From assembly GCF_024363565.1 (NCBI RefSeq), contig NZ_JAJEKE010000019.1, forward strand, positions 1-64,000: a stretch of DNA of 64,000 nt. The letters are read 5' to 3'. The notes below the pieces were generated by a model. The model ran no database searches. It had not been told where the DNA came from and saw only the letters and a list, made by a program, of their open reading frames with translations. The translations under genes were made by a program, and so were the position numbers. Shown in pieces: positions 8,367 through 16,926 of the stretch; position 1 is the first letter of the stretch, and each line of letters opens with the position of its first letter. Origin of the DNA: Lutispora saccharofermentans. Its GTDB lineage: Bacteria; Bacillota; Clostridia; Lutisporales; Lutisporaceae.

Positions 8367-8389
8367 TTTATAAAATAGGAGGAGAGGGT

Positions 8390-9802
8390 ATGAAGTTTTC
8401 AGTTTATAACACTTTAACAAGAGCAAAGGAAGAAATAATACCGGTAGAGAAAGGCAGAATAAAATTGTATACCTGCGGGCCTACGGTGTACAATTATGCC
8501 CATATAGGCAACCTCAGAACCTATATCTTTGAAGATGTCCTTAAAAAAGCCATGGAGTATACGGGCCTGGAAGTCCGGCACGTCATGAATATAACGGATG
8601 TAGGACATTTAGAATCCGATTCGGATACAGGGGAAGATAAGATGGCTTTGGGAGCCAGCAGGGAAAAGAAAACCGTATGGGAAATTGCAAGATTTTATGA
8701 AGAGGCTTTTTTAAAGGACTGTCGGCTTCTCAATATAGCAGCGCCTACAATCGTCTGCAGGGCTACGGAGCATATCGAAGATATGATCAAATTCATTCAA
8801 ATACTGGAGCACAAGGGCTTCACTTATATAGCCAATGGCAATGTTTACTTTTCGATAGAAAAATATCCGGACTATGCCAGGCTTGCGAACCTAAGCATGG
8901 AAGAGCTTGAGGCAGGAAGCAGAGTTGAAGTGGACCCATTCAAGAAAAATCCTCTTGATTTTGTTTTGTGGTTTACAAACTCAAAGTTCTCGAACCAAAT
9001 AATGCAATGGGAGTCACCCTGGGGAAAAGGCTTCCCGGGCTGGCATATCGAGTGCTCTGCCATGTCCATGAAGTATCTGGGCGAAAGAATAGACATACAC
9101 TGCGGAGGAGTGGATCATATCCCTGTGCACCATACCAACGAGATAGCTCAATCGGAGAGCGCTGTAGGGCATAAGTGGGTAAACTATTGGATGCACGGAG
9201 AGTTTCTGGTAATCGATAGCGGGAAAATGTCAAAATCAAGCGGAGATTTTCTGACCCTTTCAAGGCTTATTGAGGAAGGATACAGCCCTTTGGACTACAG
9301 GCATTTTTGCCTTCAATCGAGATATAGAAAGCAGCTTGTATTCAGCTTTGAAAGCCTGAAAGAGTCTCAGCGGGCTCTTAAAAAGCTGAAGAGCAGGATT
9401 AAAAATATAGTTGAGAGCCAAAGAGATGATGAAATACCGGATATGAGCAAAGTAAAAGAATACCAGGACAGATTTGCTGAGCAGATAGCCGATGACTTGA
9501 ATATAGCAAACGCCTTCACGGTGTTATCTGAAGTCATTAAGAGCGATATACTGAATAATAGGGAGAAGATTTACTTGATAGAGGATTTCGATAAAGTGTT
9601 TTCTCTAAATCTCACTGCAGCTGAGGAAATAAATGATAGTGATAATATTGATGAAGAATATATTGAGGCGCTTATACTTGAGAGAAATAAGGCAAGAAAG
9701 GAAAAGGACTGGGCCAAAGCGGATGAAATAAGAAATACCCTTTTGGAGAATAACATTGAGCTGATAGATTCAAAGGATGGCACAACGTGGAAGGTCAAAT
9801 GA
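8390..9802 (+). CDS. cysS: Cysteinyl-tRNA synthetase
   Basis: The 470-residue class I synthetase attaches cysteine to tRNA-Cys in the cytoplasm. It shows LYTCGPTVY with the first zinc-binding Cys, the HIGN form of the HIGH motif (YNYAHIGNLRTY), the zinc-site segment GWHIECSAM, HCGGVDHIPVHHTNE, and KMSKSSGDFL. The chosen ATG follows GGAGGAGAGGG. An in-frame ATG at 8339 lies inside the leader hairpin and has no ribosome binding site. The gene stands alone, separate from the usual cysE/gltX neighbours, behind a leader with a Cys-codon-run peptide and a terminator. Regulation is therefore probably by cysteine supply through attenuation; no T-box sequence is visible in this leader. Confidence 0.97.
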   Translation: MKFSVYNTLTRAKEEIIPVEKGRIKLYTCGPTVYNYAHIGNLRTYIFEDVLKKAMEYTGLEVRHVMNITDVGHLESDSDTGEDKMALGASREKKTVWEIARFYEEAFLKDCRLLNIAAPTIVCRATEHIEDMIKFIQILEHKGFTYIANGNVYFSIEKYPDYARLANLSMEELEAGSRVEVDPFKKNPLDFVLWFTNSKFSNQIMQWESPWGKGFPGWHIECSAMSMKYLGERIDIHCGGVDHIPVHHTNEIAQSESAVGHKWVNYWMHGEFLVIDSGKMSKSSGDFLTLSRLIEEGYSPLDYRHFCLQSRYRKQLVFSFESLKESQRALKKLKSRIKNIVESQRDDEIPDMSKVKEYQDRFAEQIADDLNIANAFTVLSEVIKSDILNNREKIYLIEDFDKVFSLNLTAAEEINDSDNIDEEYIEALILERNKARKEKDWAKADEIRNTLLENNIELIDSKDGTTWKVK

Positions 9803-9897
9803 TATAAGCCTCCATGGAGAAGCATTATGCGAAAGGCCGGAAATCAGGTTATTATTTTGCCTGTTTCCTGCCTTGCTGCAAATGCAGAGAAATTCAT

Positions 9898-11283
9898 TTA
9901 GAGCTTGATTATTCCTATGCAATTTAAGAACACAATTATTAAAAGTGCAGGTGTTACATATCTCAAAATATTTAAATATGTTTTGATCATGCCTCGATTA
10001 TTAAGTGTTCCATGGTTTGAAAGTTCATTTTCGGTATCTTCTCTATTTGCAATATATCCTACAAATATGGATATAAGCAGTCCGCCTATAGGCATGAGTA
10101 TATTCGAAGATATGAAGTCGAACAGGTCGAAGAATCCTTTACCGGCGATTACCACGTTTCCGAAGATGCTTTCCGGATGTACTGTCAGTATCCCTATCAA
10201 AAGAATGATTCCGGAAGTAAGAAGCACAGCTTTATTCCTTGACATTTCTTTTTCCTCGATAAAATAAGCCACGGGAACTTCCAGCAGAGACAGCATCGCC
10301 GTCGTAGCTGCAATAGATGTAAGGAAGAAAAATGCTGTAAGCAGCAGATTACCAAAAGGTATCTTTGAAAATACCAGAGGTATGGTTTTGAATAGCAATC
10401 CGGTTCCCGCTCCGGGCTCCATTCCGAAGGTGAATACCACCGGGAAGATTGCTATGCCTGCAAGCAATGAAACTATAGTATCCGATATGGCTACCTTTGC
10501 GGAAGTCACAAATAAATTATCCTCTTCCGTGAAATAACTGCTGTAGGTTATCATAGTGCCCATGCCCAAAGAAAGCTTGAAAAATGCCAGACCCAGGGCA
10601 GACAAAATGACAGAGGGAGAAAGTTTGGAGAAATCGGGCTGGAATAAGAATTTAAGGCCCGGAACTGCTCCTTCTAATGTCAATGCACGTATACCACAAA
10701 TGATTATCAATACAAACAATAAGGGGAGCAATGTTTTCGTTATTCTCTCTATACCCTTTCTGACACCGGCTATAATTATTATAGAAACTACGGCCATAAC
10801 AATGACCTGCCATACGAATGGGGATACAGGTCCTCCTACGGCGGCGTCAAATTGTTGGTTGACAGTTGCCGCAGCTTGCTCCATGGATTGGGATGCCAGA
10901 GCGGCAAAATCTCCCTTTAGGGTTTTAAACACATAGGAATATACCCATCCTGCCACACTGCTGTAAAAAAACATGATTAAAAATGACGAAATAACACCCA
11001 TAAAACCTATGGATTTCCAAAAAGGCTTCGCCTTTAGCTCCTTGAATGCTCCTACAGCATTTTTCCTTGTCTTTCTTCCGATGTAAAATTCCGATATCAT
11101 CACGGGCATACCCACCAATAATATACAAACCAAATAAGTAAATACAAATGCGCCACCTCCATTGGCACCCGTCAGATAAGGAAACTTCCATATGTTTCCT
11201 AAGCCCACTGCAGAACCCAGTGTTGCAAAGAACACTGCGATGCCTGATGAGAAAGTCTCCCTTTTTCTTTTGCTGTTTTCCAT
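9898..11283 (-). CDS. NSS-family sodium-dependent amino acid symporter (possibly a tyrosine transporter)
   Basis: The 461-residue protein has about 11-12 membrane helices and the hallmark NSS first helix (GSAVGLGNIWKFPYLTGANGGG) with unwound-helix residues for Na+ and substrate. Bacterial members of about 450 residues include the tyrosine transporter Tyt1 and the tryptophan transporter TnaT. ATG at 11283 follows GGAGG. The gene is preceded by a complete T-box leader whose specifier loop can be read as a Tyr codon, so I infer induction by uncharged tRNA-Tyr and tyrosine uptake. Family assignment is firm; substrate is inferred from the leader. The gene is monocistronic: cysS is upstream in the opposite orientation, and a strong promoter lies at 11646-11674. 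Confidence 0.93.
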   Translation of the reverse strand: MENSKRKRETFSSGIAVFFATLGSAVGLGNIWKFPYLTGANGGGAFVFTYLVCILLVGMPVMISEFYIGRKTRKNAVGAFKELKAKPFWKSIGFMGVISSFLIMFFYSSVAGWVYSYVFKTLKGDFAALASQSMEQAAATVNQQFDAAVGGPVSPFVWQVIVMAVVSIIIIAGVRKGIERITKTLLPLLFVLIIICGIRALTLEGAVPGLKFLFQPDFSKLSPSVILSALGLAFFKLSLGMGTMITYSSYFTEEDNLFVTSAKVAISDTIVSLLAGIAIFPVVFTFGMEPGAGTGLLFKTIPLVFSKIPFGNLLLTAFFFLTSIAATTAMLSLLEVPVAYFIEEKEMSRNKAVLLTSGIILLIGILTVHPESIFGNVVIAGKGFFDLFDFISSNILMPIGGLLISIFVGYIANREDTENELSNHGTLNNRGMIKTYLNILRYVTPALLIIVFLNCIGIIKL

Positions 11284-11315
11284 TTTTTGTCCTCCTTTTT
11301 GTCTTTTTTTGATAT

Positions 11316-11639
11316 TAAAAAATCTCCCACTCCCAGTGATTTAATTATCACAGGGATGAGAGATATTTCTCATGGTACCACTCTGTTTTACGTCAGATTC
11401 ACATCAAACGCCTCTTCAGGTCGACGGAAAAATCCGTTAACCATAGCCGTATAACGGCGGCTTATGTGCATGCGCACATTCCGTCAGCATCTACTCGTAT
11501 ATTACTTTTGATGCTGCAACTCCGGAGCGATATTAGAAACTTGTTTAACATTGACTTCCACCTAATGCCAACTCTCTGTAGCTAAATTGAAGTTCTTTTT
11601 GTCTCCATCAAAGTATTTCTGTATAAAATTTCATTGTTA
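11316..11639 (-). promoter_or_regulatory. T-box riboswitch, probable tyrosine specifier
   Basis: Read on the minus strand, the leader contains the T-box core CAGAGTGGTACCATGAG (11369-11385). It is followed by a terminator stem formed by ATCTCTCATCCC-type and GGGAGTGGGAGAT arms (11322-11364) and a T-run. The 5' part has the Stem I base: GTTGGCAT pairs with ATGCTGAC, wobbles included. The 3' side of the adjoining internal loop reads ...AATATACGAGTAG. Either candidate specifier there, UAC (11497-11499) or UAU (11499-11501), is a Tyr codon. It would read through the terminator when uncharged tRNA binds, switching on the NSS symporter. Confidence 0.88.
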
Positions 11640-11645
11640 ATGAAT

Positions 11646-11674
11646 ATAATATATCCCTAAAATAGAAATGTCAA
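11646..11674 (-). promoter_or_regulatory. Sigma-A-type promoter of the T-box/NSS transcript
   Basis: On the minus strand TTGACA (11669-11674) and TATTAT (11646-11651) are separated by 17 bases. Transcription would start about 11639, at the 5' edge of the T-box leader. Confidence 0.8.
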
Positions 11675-11700
11675 CATTTTTTTGAGAAATGTCGACATTT
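11666..11700. promoter_or_regulatory. Paired 14-bp palindromes over the NSS promoter (candidate operator)
   Basis: AAATGTCAACATTT (11666-11679) and AAATGTCGACATTT (11687-11700) differ by one base and start 21 bp apart, two helical turns. The second is a perfect palindrome and the first contains the -35 hexamer. The arrangement suggests a dimeric repressor or activator site acting in addition to the T-box. Confidence 0.5.
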
Positions 11701-11751
11701 TACGATATATTTATTCAAATATTTCTTTAAGAGCATTAGGGGGTCATTCTT

Positions 11752-12426
11752 TTAAATATTTTCAATCTGCCAGTCAATAGGTTCCTTCCCTATTGAAACC
11801 AGGAAATCATTGGTCTTGGAAAAGGGTCTGCTCCCGAAGAAGCCTCTATGGGCAGACAGGGGGCTGGGATGCGGTGCTTTTATTATGTAATGCTTTGGGT
11901 TATTTATTATACTTATCTTTGATTGTGCATTGCTTCCCCACAATATGAAAACGATGGGATCTTCCCTGTCATTCAGCAGGCTGATTATTTTATCTGTAAA
12001 GTGTTCCCATCCCATGTTCCTGTGGGAATTTGCCTGGCCTGCTCTGACTGTCAGCGCAGTATTGAGAAGCATGACTCCTTGATCGGCCCATTTCTTTAAA
12101 TAGCCGTTATTGGGGATATAGCAGCCCAAATCGCTGTTGAGCTCTTGATATATATTGATGAGGGAAGGAGGAGCCTCTACACCCGGCTTTACAGAAAAGC
12201 TCAGCCCATGTGCCTGGTTAGGGCCGTGATACGGGTCCTGACCCAGTATGACGACCTTCACTTCGCTATAAGGCGTATAGTGCAAAGCATTAAATATATC
12301 ATACATATCCGGATATATTTTTCTTGTCCTATATTCACTTATCAAAAATTTTCTCAGCTTTAAGTAATAATCTTTTTGTAATTCATCTTCCAATAAACCT
12401 TGCCAATCATTTTTAAATATTTGCAT
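11752..12426 (-). CDS. ung: Uracil-DNA glycosylase, family 1
   Basis: The 224-residue enzyme removes uracil from DNA in base-excision repair. It carries the catalytic motif GQDPYH at residues 62-67 (Asp64 activates water), the [14 protein letters not shown] segment ([13 protein letters not shown]), the uracil-contacting region FILWGSNAQ, and the leucine-loop motif [18 protein letters not shown]. The start chosen is the ATG at 12426 with AGGGTG six bases upstream; a GTG three codons earlier is the alternative. Length matches family-1 enzymes. The gene appears monocistronic. Confidence 0.96.
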   Translation of the reverse strand: MQIFKNDWQGLLEDELQKDYYLKLRKFLISEYRTRKIYPDMYDIFNALHYTPYSEVKVVILGQDPYHGPNQAHGLSFSVKPGVEAPPSLINIYQELNSDLGCYIPNNGYLKKWADQGVMLLNTALTVRAGQANSHRNMGWEHFTDKIISLLNDREDPIVFILWGSNAQSKISIINNPKHYIIKAPHPSPLSAHRGFFGSRPFSKTNDFLVSIGKEPIDWQIENI

Positions 12427-12609
12427 ATAAATCACCCTAATAGATTATATCATAAAATACGGAGGAACACTAAAGAGTAACATATAAGAATATGTATGGA
12501 ATAATAAGGAAAACACAAAGAGCAAGTTTTATGATATTATGTAAACATTGAATATGTGAGTGAGCTGCAACTTTATGTAATGGCTTCGCTAGAAAGGATG
12601 GCGCAACTT

Positions 12610-13674
12610 ATGAATAGAAGAGTTGATAAGTTTAACTTGATTTTTATTTTTATGCTCATCACTATTGTGATGATGGCCGCAGTTACATATGCCGATTCAG
12701 CTTTGGCACAAAGTGATCCGGACATTCCGAGCGGCTGGGCAAAGGCAGAAATCGACAAGGCTAAAGAAATTGATCTCCTTCCGGAGAAGCTTCAAGGCAA
12801 ATATGCAAGCAATATCACGAGAGAAGAATTCAGTGAGGTTGCCGTGAAATTATATGAAGCCTTGAGCGGCAAAAAAGGTATATTGCCAGAAGAAAACCCC
12901 TTTACTGATACACAAAGCACGAATGTCATAACAGCAAGCGCTTTAGGAATAGTGCAGGGCGGAGGAGAAGGGGAATTTGGGCCCGATGACATGATAACCC
13001 GGCAGGAAATAAGTGTTATGCTATACCGTACATTGCGAGCTGCAAAGCCTGAATATAATTATTCAGATATGTATGAATACATATTCGAAGACTATAATAT
13101 GATTTCATCCTGGGCACGGGATGCTGTAGGTTATTTATACAGCGTCGGAGTCATAAATGGAGTTGGCGACAATCTGTTTAACCCCGGGGGAAATACGACT
13201 ACAGAAGAAGCGATAGTCCTTGCAAAAAGAATGCACGATAAAGTTTTAGCCTCCAAGAGCAGCTTGGCTGTATCACGAAGCGGTGTAAGCAGGCGCGGAA
13301 CTGCTTTAAGATTAAAGCTGGAAGAGCTCATAGCTAAAGAGATGGGCAAGCCCTATAAGTGGGGGGGAACAGGGCCTAACAGCTATGATTGCTCCGGCTT
13401 GGTGTATTCGCTGTTTGGCAAGCTTGGCATATCCCTGCCGAGAGTGGCAAGCTCTCAGGCGAAGGCTGGGACTTATGTGCCCAAACAGGATTTAACATAT
13501 GGAGATCTGGTGTTCTTTGCAAGAAATGGGAAGACCATAAATCATGTAGGAATATATGTGGGAAATGGCGAATTTGTTCATGCTCCCCAAGCAGGAGACG
13601 TGGTGAAGAAAACAGCATTCACTTCGGGATATTATGAAAAGGGTTATTATACAGCCAGAAGGGTTATCAACTAA
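12610..13674 (+). CDS. Secreted SLH-domain NlpC/P60 peptidoglycan hydrolase
   Basis: The 354-residue protein begins with a signal peptide (MNRRVDKFNLIFIF through ADSALAQ). Two or three S-layer-homology repeats follow over residues about 35-215 (ITREEFSEVAVKLYE, ITRQEISVMLYRTL, TTTEEAIVLAKRMHD), which attach it to cell-wall polymers. The C-terminal NlpC/P60 domain has the catalytic triad Cys261 (YDCSGLV), His312 (INHVGIYVG) and His324 (FVHAP). It should cleave D-gamma-glutamyl-diaminopimelate peptide bonds in the wall. Upstream in-frame starts (12556, 12580, 12598) exist, but the signal peptide begins naturally at 12610. Downstream lie family C and B repeats rather than genes. Confidence 0.93.
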   Translation: MNRRVDKFNLIFIFMLITIVMMAAVTYADSALAQSDPDIPSGWAKAEIDKAKEIDLLPEKLQGKYASNITREEFSEVAVKLYEALSGKKGILPEENPFTDTQSTNVITASALGIVQGGGEGEFGPDDMITRQEISVMLYRTLRAAKPEYNYSDMYEYIFEDYNMISSWARDAVGYLYSVGVINGVGDNLFNPGGNTTTEEAIVLAKRMHDKVLASKSSLAVSRSGVSRRGTALRLKLEELIAKEMGKPYKWGGTGPNSYDCSGLVYSLFGKLGISLPRVASSQAKAGTYVPKQDLTYGDLVFFARNGKTINHVGIYVGNGEFVHAPQAGDVVKKTAFTSGYYEKGYYTARRVIN

Positions 13675-13693
13675 AAGGCCTCCAAATTAAAAG

Positions 13694-13828
13694 AAGAGGC
13701 TGTTGCAAAATTCCAATTTTGCTATTCTGAGCACAGCGAAGAATCTTTAAGACATTGCAACAAAAAGATTCTTCAGTCGCTTTGCTCTTTCAGAATGACA
13801 GGTTGAACGCGTTATGCAACAGCCTCTT
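13694..13828. repeat. Family C fold-back repeat, copy 1 (MITE-like)
   Basis: This 135-bp element has perfect 14-bp terminal inverted repeats (AAGAGGCTGTTGCA and its complement) and an internal inverted pair around AAGATTCTTC. A copy in the opposite orientation lies at 33824-33955. It has no coding capacity. Confidence 0.85.
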
Positions 13829-13876
13829 TCAATATATTGCAATATTTTATACTCCCATATAAGCAAATACATAGAA

Positions 13877-13977
13877 GTTAATTTAACTCGTTGTGGTAGT
13901 TGATAACAAGTATAAAGCTTCAAGGCTAAGTCCAGTGAAATACTCTTTTATCAACTACCACAACAGATCAATTTAAC
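13877..13977. repeat. Family B fold-back repeat, copy 1 (short form)
   Basis: Imperfect 30-bp terminal inverted repeats (containing GTTGTGGTAGTTGATAA) flank a short interior with AAGCTTCAAGGCTAAG. Longer copies at 18003 and 35669 share these ends, so this one is an internal deletion. Its right end overlaps the stop codon of the minus-strand XRE-cupin gene. Confidence 0.85.
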
Positions 13978-14524
13978 TTGGATAGTAATTGATCAAAATA
14001 GCCTTAACCGTACAGTCTCCTGTATTGATGTAAGTATGCGGATTTGCGGAAAAGAAGCAGATGGAATCTTCCTGACTCAAATTATATTCATTCTCACCGG
14101 ACTTAAGGCATAGGCTGCCTTCCAATACAATAAGATATTCTTGAGATTTTTCGGAATGCCCTACAGAAGCATACTCTGTTCCGGCGTCAAGCTCTATCAT
14201 GAATAGTTCAAAATTTCGCCTTGGAGTGCTGTTATAGTATCTGAAAATCCGGTAATGTCCGTTTAAATCTTGCTGCTCCTTTCTCTGGTCCCGTGAAATG
14301 AATTCCGAATCATTTTCCTGCTCATCAAGCAAAACAGTATATGGTACTTTCAGGCCGTTTGCAATTTTCCACAGCATGTTGATGGTGGGATTTGAATCAC
14401 CTTTTTCGATTTGGCCCAGCATTACTTTGCTGACGCCCGACAGCTCTGCCAGCTGTCCTAAGCTCAGGTTTCTCTCCATGCGAAGCCGTTTCAGATTTGC
14501 TGCGATTATTGCGTTTAAATTCAT
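13973..14524 (-). CDS. XRE-cupin transcriptional regulator
   Basis: The 183-residue protein has an N-terminal HTH at residues 6-62 (LKRLRMERNLSLGQLAELSGVS) and a C-terminal cupin barrel at about 110-183 (YASVGHSEKSQEYLIVLEGSL). This is the layout of the SutR/PuuR-like regulators that sense small metabolites. The ribosome binding site is the AGGGGGT before ATG at 14524. It is transcribed after the HD-domain gene, with 26 bases between them, so they may form an operon. A family B repeat covers its stop codon and may supply its final codons. The ligand is unknown. Confidence 0.88.
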   Translation of the reverse strand: MNLNAIIAANLKRLRMERNLSLGQLAELSGVSKVMLGQIEKGDSNPTINMLWKIANGLKVPYTVLLDEQENDSEFISRDQRKEQQDLNGHYRIFRYYNSTPRRNFELFMIELDAGTEYASVGHSEKSQEYLIVLEGSLCLKSGENEYNLSQEDSICFFSANPHTYINTGDCTVKAILINYYPS

Positions 14525-14550
14525 TCAAGGACCCCCTATTATAATAGAAA

Positions 14551-15141
14551 TTAAAGAATCAAATCGTTCATTGCTTTATTCACAGACTCCTCGCAGGATC
14601 TCATTGCCAATATTGTTTTTTCAAGAAGCTCATCTAAACTCCACTCCAGCATAGCGGCTCCATTTTCTATGATATCCCGGGAGCAGCCTGCTGCGAATTT
14701 TTTATCTTTAAATTTCTTTTTCAGGCTGGAAAGCTCAAGGTCCATAGCACTTTTTGAGGGGCGCATTCTTACAGCCGCACCGATTAAGCCGGTAAGCTCG
14801 TCGACAGCATATAATATTTTCTCCATAAAATGGTTGGGCTTCATATCCACGCATATGCCGTGGCCATGGCTGCAGATAGAATATATCATTTCTTCGCTGA
14901 TATTTGCTTCCCGCAGCAATTCCTGAGCTTTAACACAATGTTCATCCGGGAATATTTCATAATCAATATCGTGAAGCAGCCCTACAATCTCCCAATATTC
15001 GGATTCATTTGCATATCCATGGTTTTCGGCATACCACCTCATCACGCCGGATACAGTCAGTCCGTGCAAGATATGGAACGGATCCTTGTTATACTTCATA
15101 AGCAACTCCAAAGCTTCGGCTCTTGTGATCGTGCTTGTCAT
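14551..15141 (-). CDS. HD-domain phosphohydrolase-like protein
   Basis: The 196-residue protein has an HD-type metal site spread over HILHGLTVSGVMRWYA, VGLLHDIDYEIFPDEH and ICSHGHGICVD, the pattern of HDIG/HD-superfamily hydrolases that act on nucleotides or related phosphates. The start at 15141 follows GGAGGAAATTATA; a TTG five codons earlier overlaps this ribosome binding site and was rejected. It lies upstream of the XRE-cupin gene on the same strand. The substrate is unknown. Confidence 0.8.
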   Translation of the reverse strand: MTSTITRAEALELLMKYNKDPFHILHGLTVSGVMRWYAENHGYANESEYWEIVGLLHDIDYEIFPDEHCVKAQELLREANISEEMIYSICSHGHGICVDMKPNHFMEKILYAVDELTGLIGAAVRMRPSKSAMDLELSSLKKKFKDKKFAAGCSRDIIENGAAMLEWSLDELLEKTILAMRSCEESVNKAMNDLIL

Positions 15142-15334
15142 TATAATTTCCTCCAATCATTTATACTTCTTCAAATAAATTGCCTCAGCGATATCCTTCA
15201 TAATATCTGCTTCCATAGCCAATGGAAATAATTTTCTATTGAATGTTAGATATATTGTACGTTCGTTAAATATATTTGTCAAGGGTTCCTGAGCATCGGG
15301 GATGGTTCTTTTTGCTTTCCGATGTTTCTTTTAA

Positions 15335-16117
15335 TTATGAACCTGTTGATTTATAATGCTTAACACCTAAAGTCCATATGAGAATGCAAGGGATTATAAA
15401 AAGCATTCCCAGAAGAGGAGCAAACATATATATAAGCTTATTTTCCTGAGCCTTGTCCAATACAAACATGAGGGGAAGGTAATTTACTGTTCCGAAGGGA
15501 ATAACAAAGGTAAAGAATTTTCTTACCCATTCCTTATATATGCTTAATGGATATTGTGTCATTTCCCTGCCGCCGTCCGTAAAGATATTAACCACCTCTA
15601 TGCCTTCTATCGTCCAAAAGCATAGGGTAGCGCCGAGCATATATATTCCTGCAAAAATAAAGATTCCGCTTATTATCATGAGTATTAAAGTTATTGCCTT
15701 ATATGGATCCCAAGCAATATTGATATTAACTAATGAAAAAATCAGTACAATGATGCTTTGTGCAAGACGTCCTATCCTTGTAAATTCAAATTTTGACCCT
15801 AAAACTTGAAGGATTGTTGTACGCGGCCTGACCAGAATCCTGTCAAAGTCGCCATTAATGATCAAGGAGGAAAAAGAGTCGAAACCCCTTGCAAAGCACT
15901 CACTTAAGGAAAAGGCTATATGAACGACGGAATAACATAAGGCTACTTCATAAAGTGACCAGCCGGCTATATTAGGAAACCTTTGAAAAAATAAAAATAT
16001 AGAAACAAAGACTAAAAAGGGTACGAAAAACTGTCCTATGGAAAGAAGGATAAAGGAGGTCCTGTATTCCATTTGGCTTTTAAATAATATTGAGATATAT
16101 CTTAAGTATAGCTTCAT
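15335..16117 (-). CDS. ABC-2 type transporter permease (second subunit)
   Basis: The 260-residue membrane protein has about six helices and resembles the ABC-2/DUF990-type permease encoded with NatA-like ATPases (KSQMEYRTSFILLSIGQFF, DRILVRPRTTILQVLGSK). The start at 16117 has a GGGGG ribosome binding site; the ATG two codons earlier is too close to it. It is the last gene of a three-gene operon with another permease and an ATPase. A paralogous cluster at 29028-31597 matches gene for gene. The substrate is unknown, and the topology fits an exporter. Confidence 0.85.
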   Translation of the reverse strand: MKLYLRYISILFKSQMEYRTSFILLSIGQFFVPFLVFVSIFLFFQRFPNIAGWSLYEVALCYSVVHIAFSLSECFARGFDSFSSLIINGDFDRILVRPRTTILQVLGSKFEFTRIGRLAQSIIVLIFSLVNINIAWDPYKAITLILMIISGIFIFAGIYMLGATLCFWTIEGIEVVNIFTDGGREMTQYPLSIYKEWVRKFFTFVIPFGTVNYLPLMFVLDKAQENKLIYMFAPLLGMLFIIPCILIWTLGVKHYKSTGS

Positions 16118-16122
16118 CAGCA

Positions 16123-16926
16123 TCAACCCCCTTGGATTATTACTCTTCTTAAAGCTTTTTTCATCCAGAGCTTTCCTAAGGTTATGAGAAGAATTATCCA
16201 TAGGATTTGAACACCAATGCTGAGCACGGCTTCCTTTATTCCTATGTTCCCGGCATAGATCCTGAAGGGCAAGTCGGAGGAATATCTGAAGGGAAGCAGG
16301 TATACCAGCCTTTTTAAACCGTCTGGCATCAACGGCACCGGAATGATTAAACCGGAAAAAAACTCACCAAATGTACCCATAATCAATAGAGAGCCGGTTG
16401 GAGACATGGTGTAAAAAATAGATATATAAATCAGCATGGAAATTGCTACAATTAAAATCAGGCCTAATGTCAAGGTGATTAGAAATAGTATGAAGGATGT
16501 AAAACTCGGGGGTAAAGAAAAATTATAGGGATAGGGCAATAATGAAGCTACAATTATTATGGGGAAGCATCTGAGAGCTGCCCCGGAGAGCCTTTGAGCT
16601 ATAAGCTTCGCATACCATAAATTATATAGGTCTGCCGGTCGGCAAAGCTCATAAGCAATGTTGCCGCTGGTTATAAGATTTATAAGCTCGGTATCCCTAT
16701 ACCATAACATAATAAAAACCAGAAAGCTTTGCTGCAGCCATAATACCTGAATCAATTCCCTTAAGGATATGGGCTGGGAAGCCGTTGTACTGTTATAAAA
16801 GGCTTCAAAAATCATTATGAACATGAAACCCCAAAAGAATTGAGTACAAACCCCGGCCAGCGCTGCAACCCTATATTGCAATCCCTTCAGCAATCGCATT
16901 TTAAATAAAGAGTAATAAGCCTTCAT
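16123..16926 (-). CDS. ABC-2 type transporter permease (first subunit)
   Basis: The 267-residue protein has about six membrane helices and the ABC-2 features LITSGNIAYELCRPADLYNLW and FFSGLIIPVPLMPDGL. It pairs with the other permease to form a heterodimeric membrane domain. Its ATG overlaps the end of the ATPase gene by 4 bases, so the genes are translationally coupled. The closest relative in this window is the permease at 30016-30816. Confidence 0.85.
   Translation of the reverse strand: MKAYYSLFKMRLLKGLQYRVAALAGVCTQFFWGFMFIMIFEAFYNSTTASQPISLRELIQVLWLQQSFLVFIMLWYRDTELINLITSGNIAYELCRPADLYNLWYAKLIAQRLSGAALRCFPIIIVASLLPYPYNFSLPPSFTSFILFLITLTLGLILIVAISMLIYISIFYTMSPTGSLLIMGTFGEFFSGLIIPVPLMPDGLKRLVYLLPFRYSSDLPFRIYAGNIGIKEAVLSIGVQILWIILLITLGKLWMKKALRRVIIQGG

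Noticed and set aside
8339..8389. Earlier in-frame ATG for cysS
   Set aside because: It lies within a leader hairpin and lacks a ribosome binding site; family length and start fit 8390.
8100..8389. T-box leader for cysS
   Set aside because: No AGGGTGGNACC-type core is present; the Cys-run peptide and simple terminator explain the region better.
8973..9263. Open frames on both strands inside cysS
   Set aside because: They overlap a strongly conserved synthetase region and have no ribosome binding sites or recognisable domains.
13694..13977. CRISPR-like array
   Set aside because: The repeats are two different fold-back elements, not regularly spaced short repeats with unique spacers; no cas genes occur in the window.
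15270..15332. Terminator for the minus-strand ABC operon
   Set aside because: CATCGG and CCGATG can pair, but the T-rich tail is on the plus-strand side, the wrong direction for this operon.
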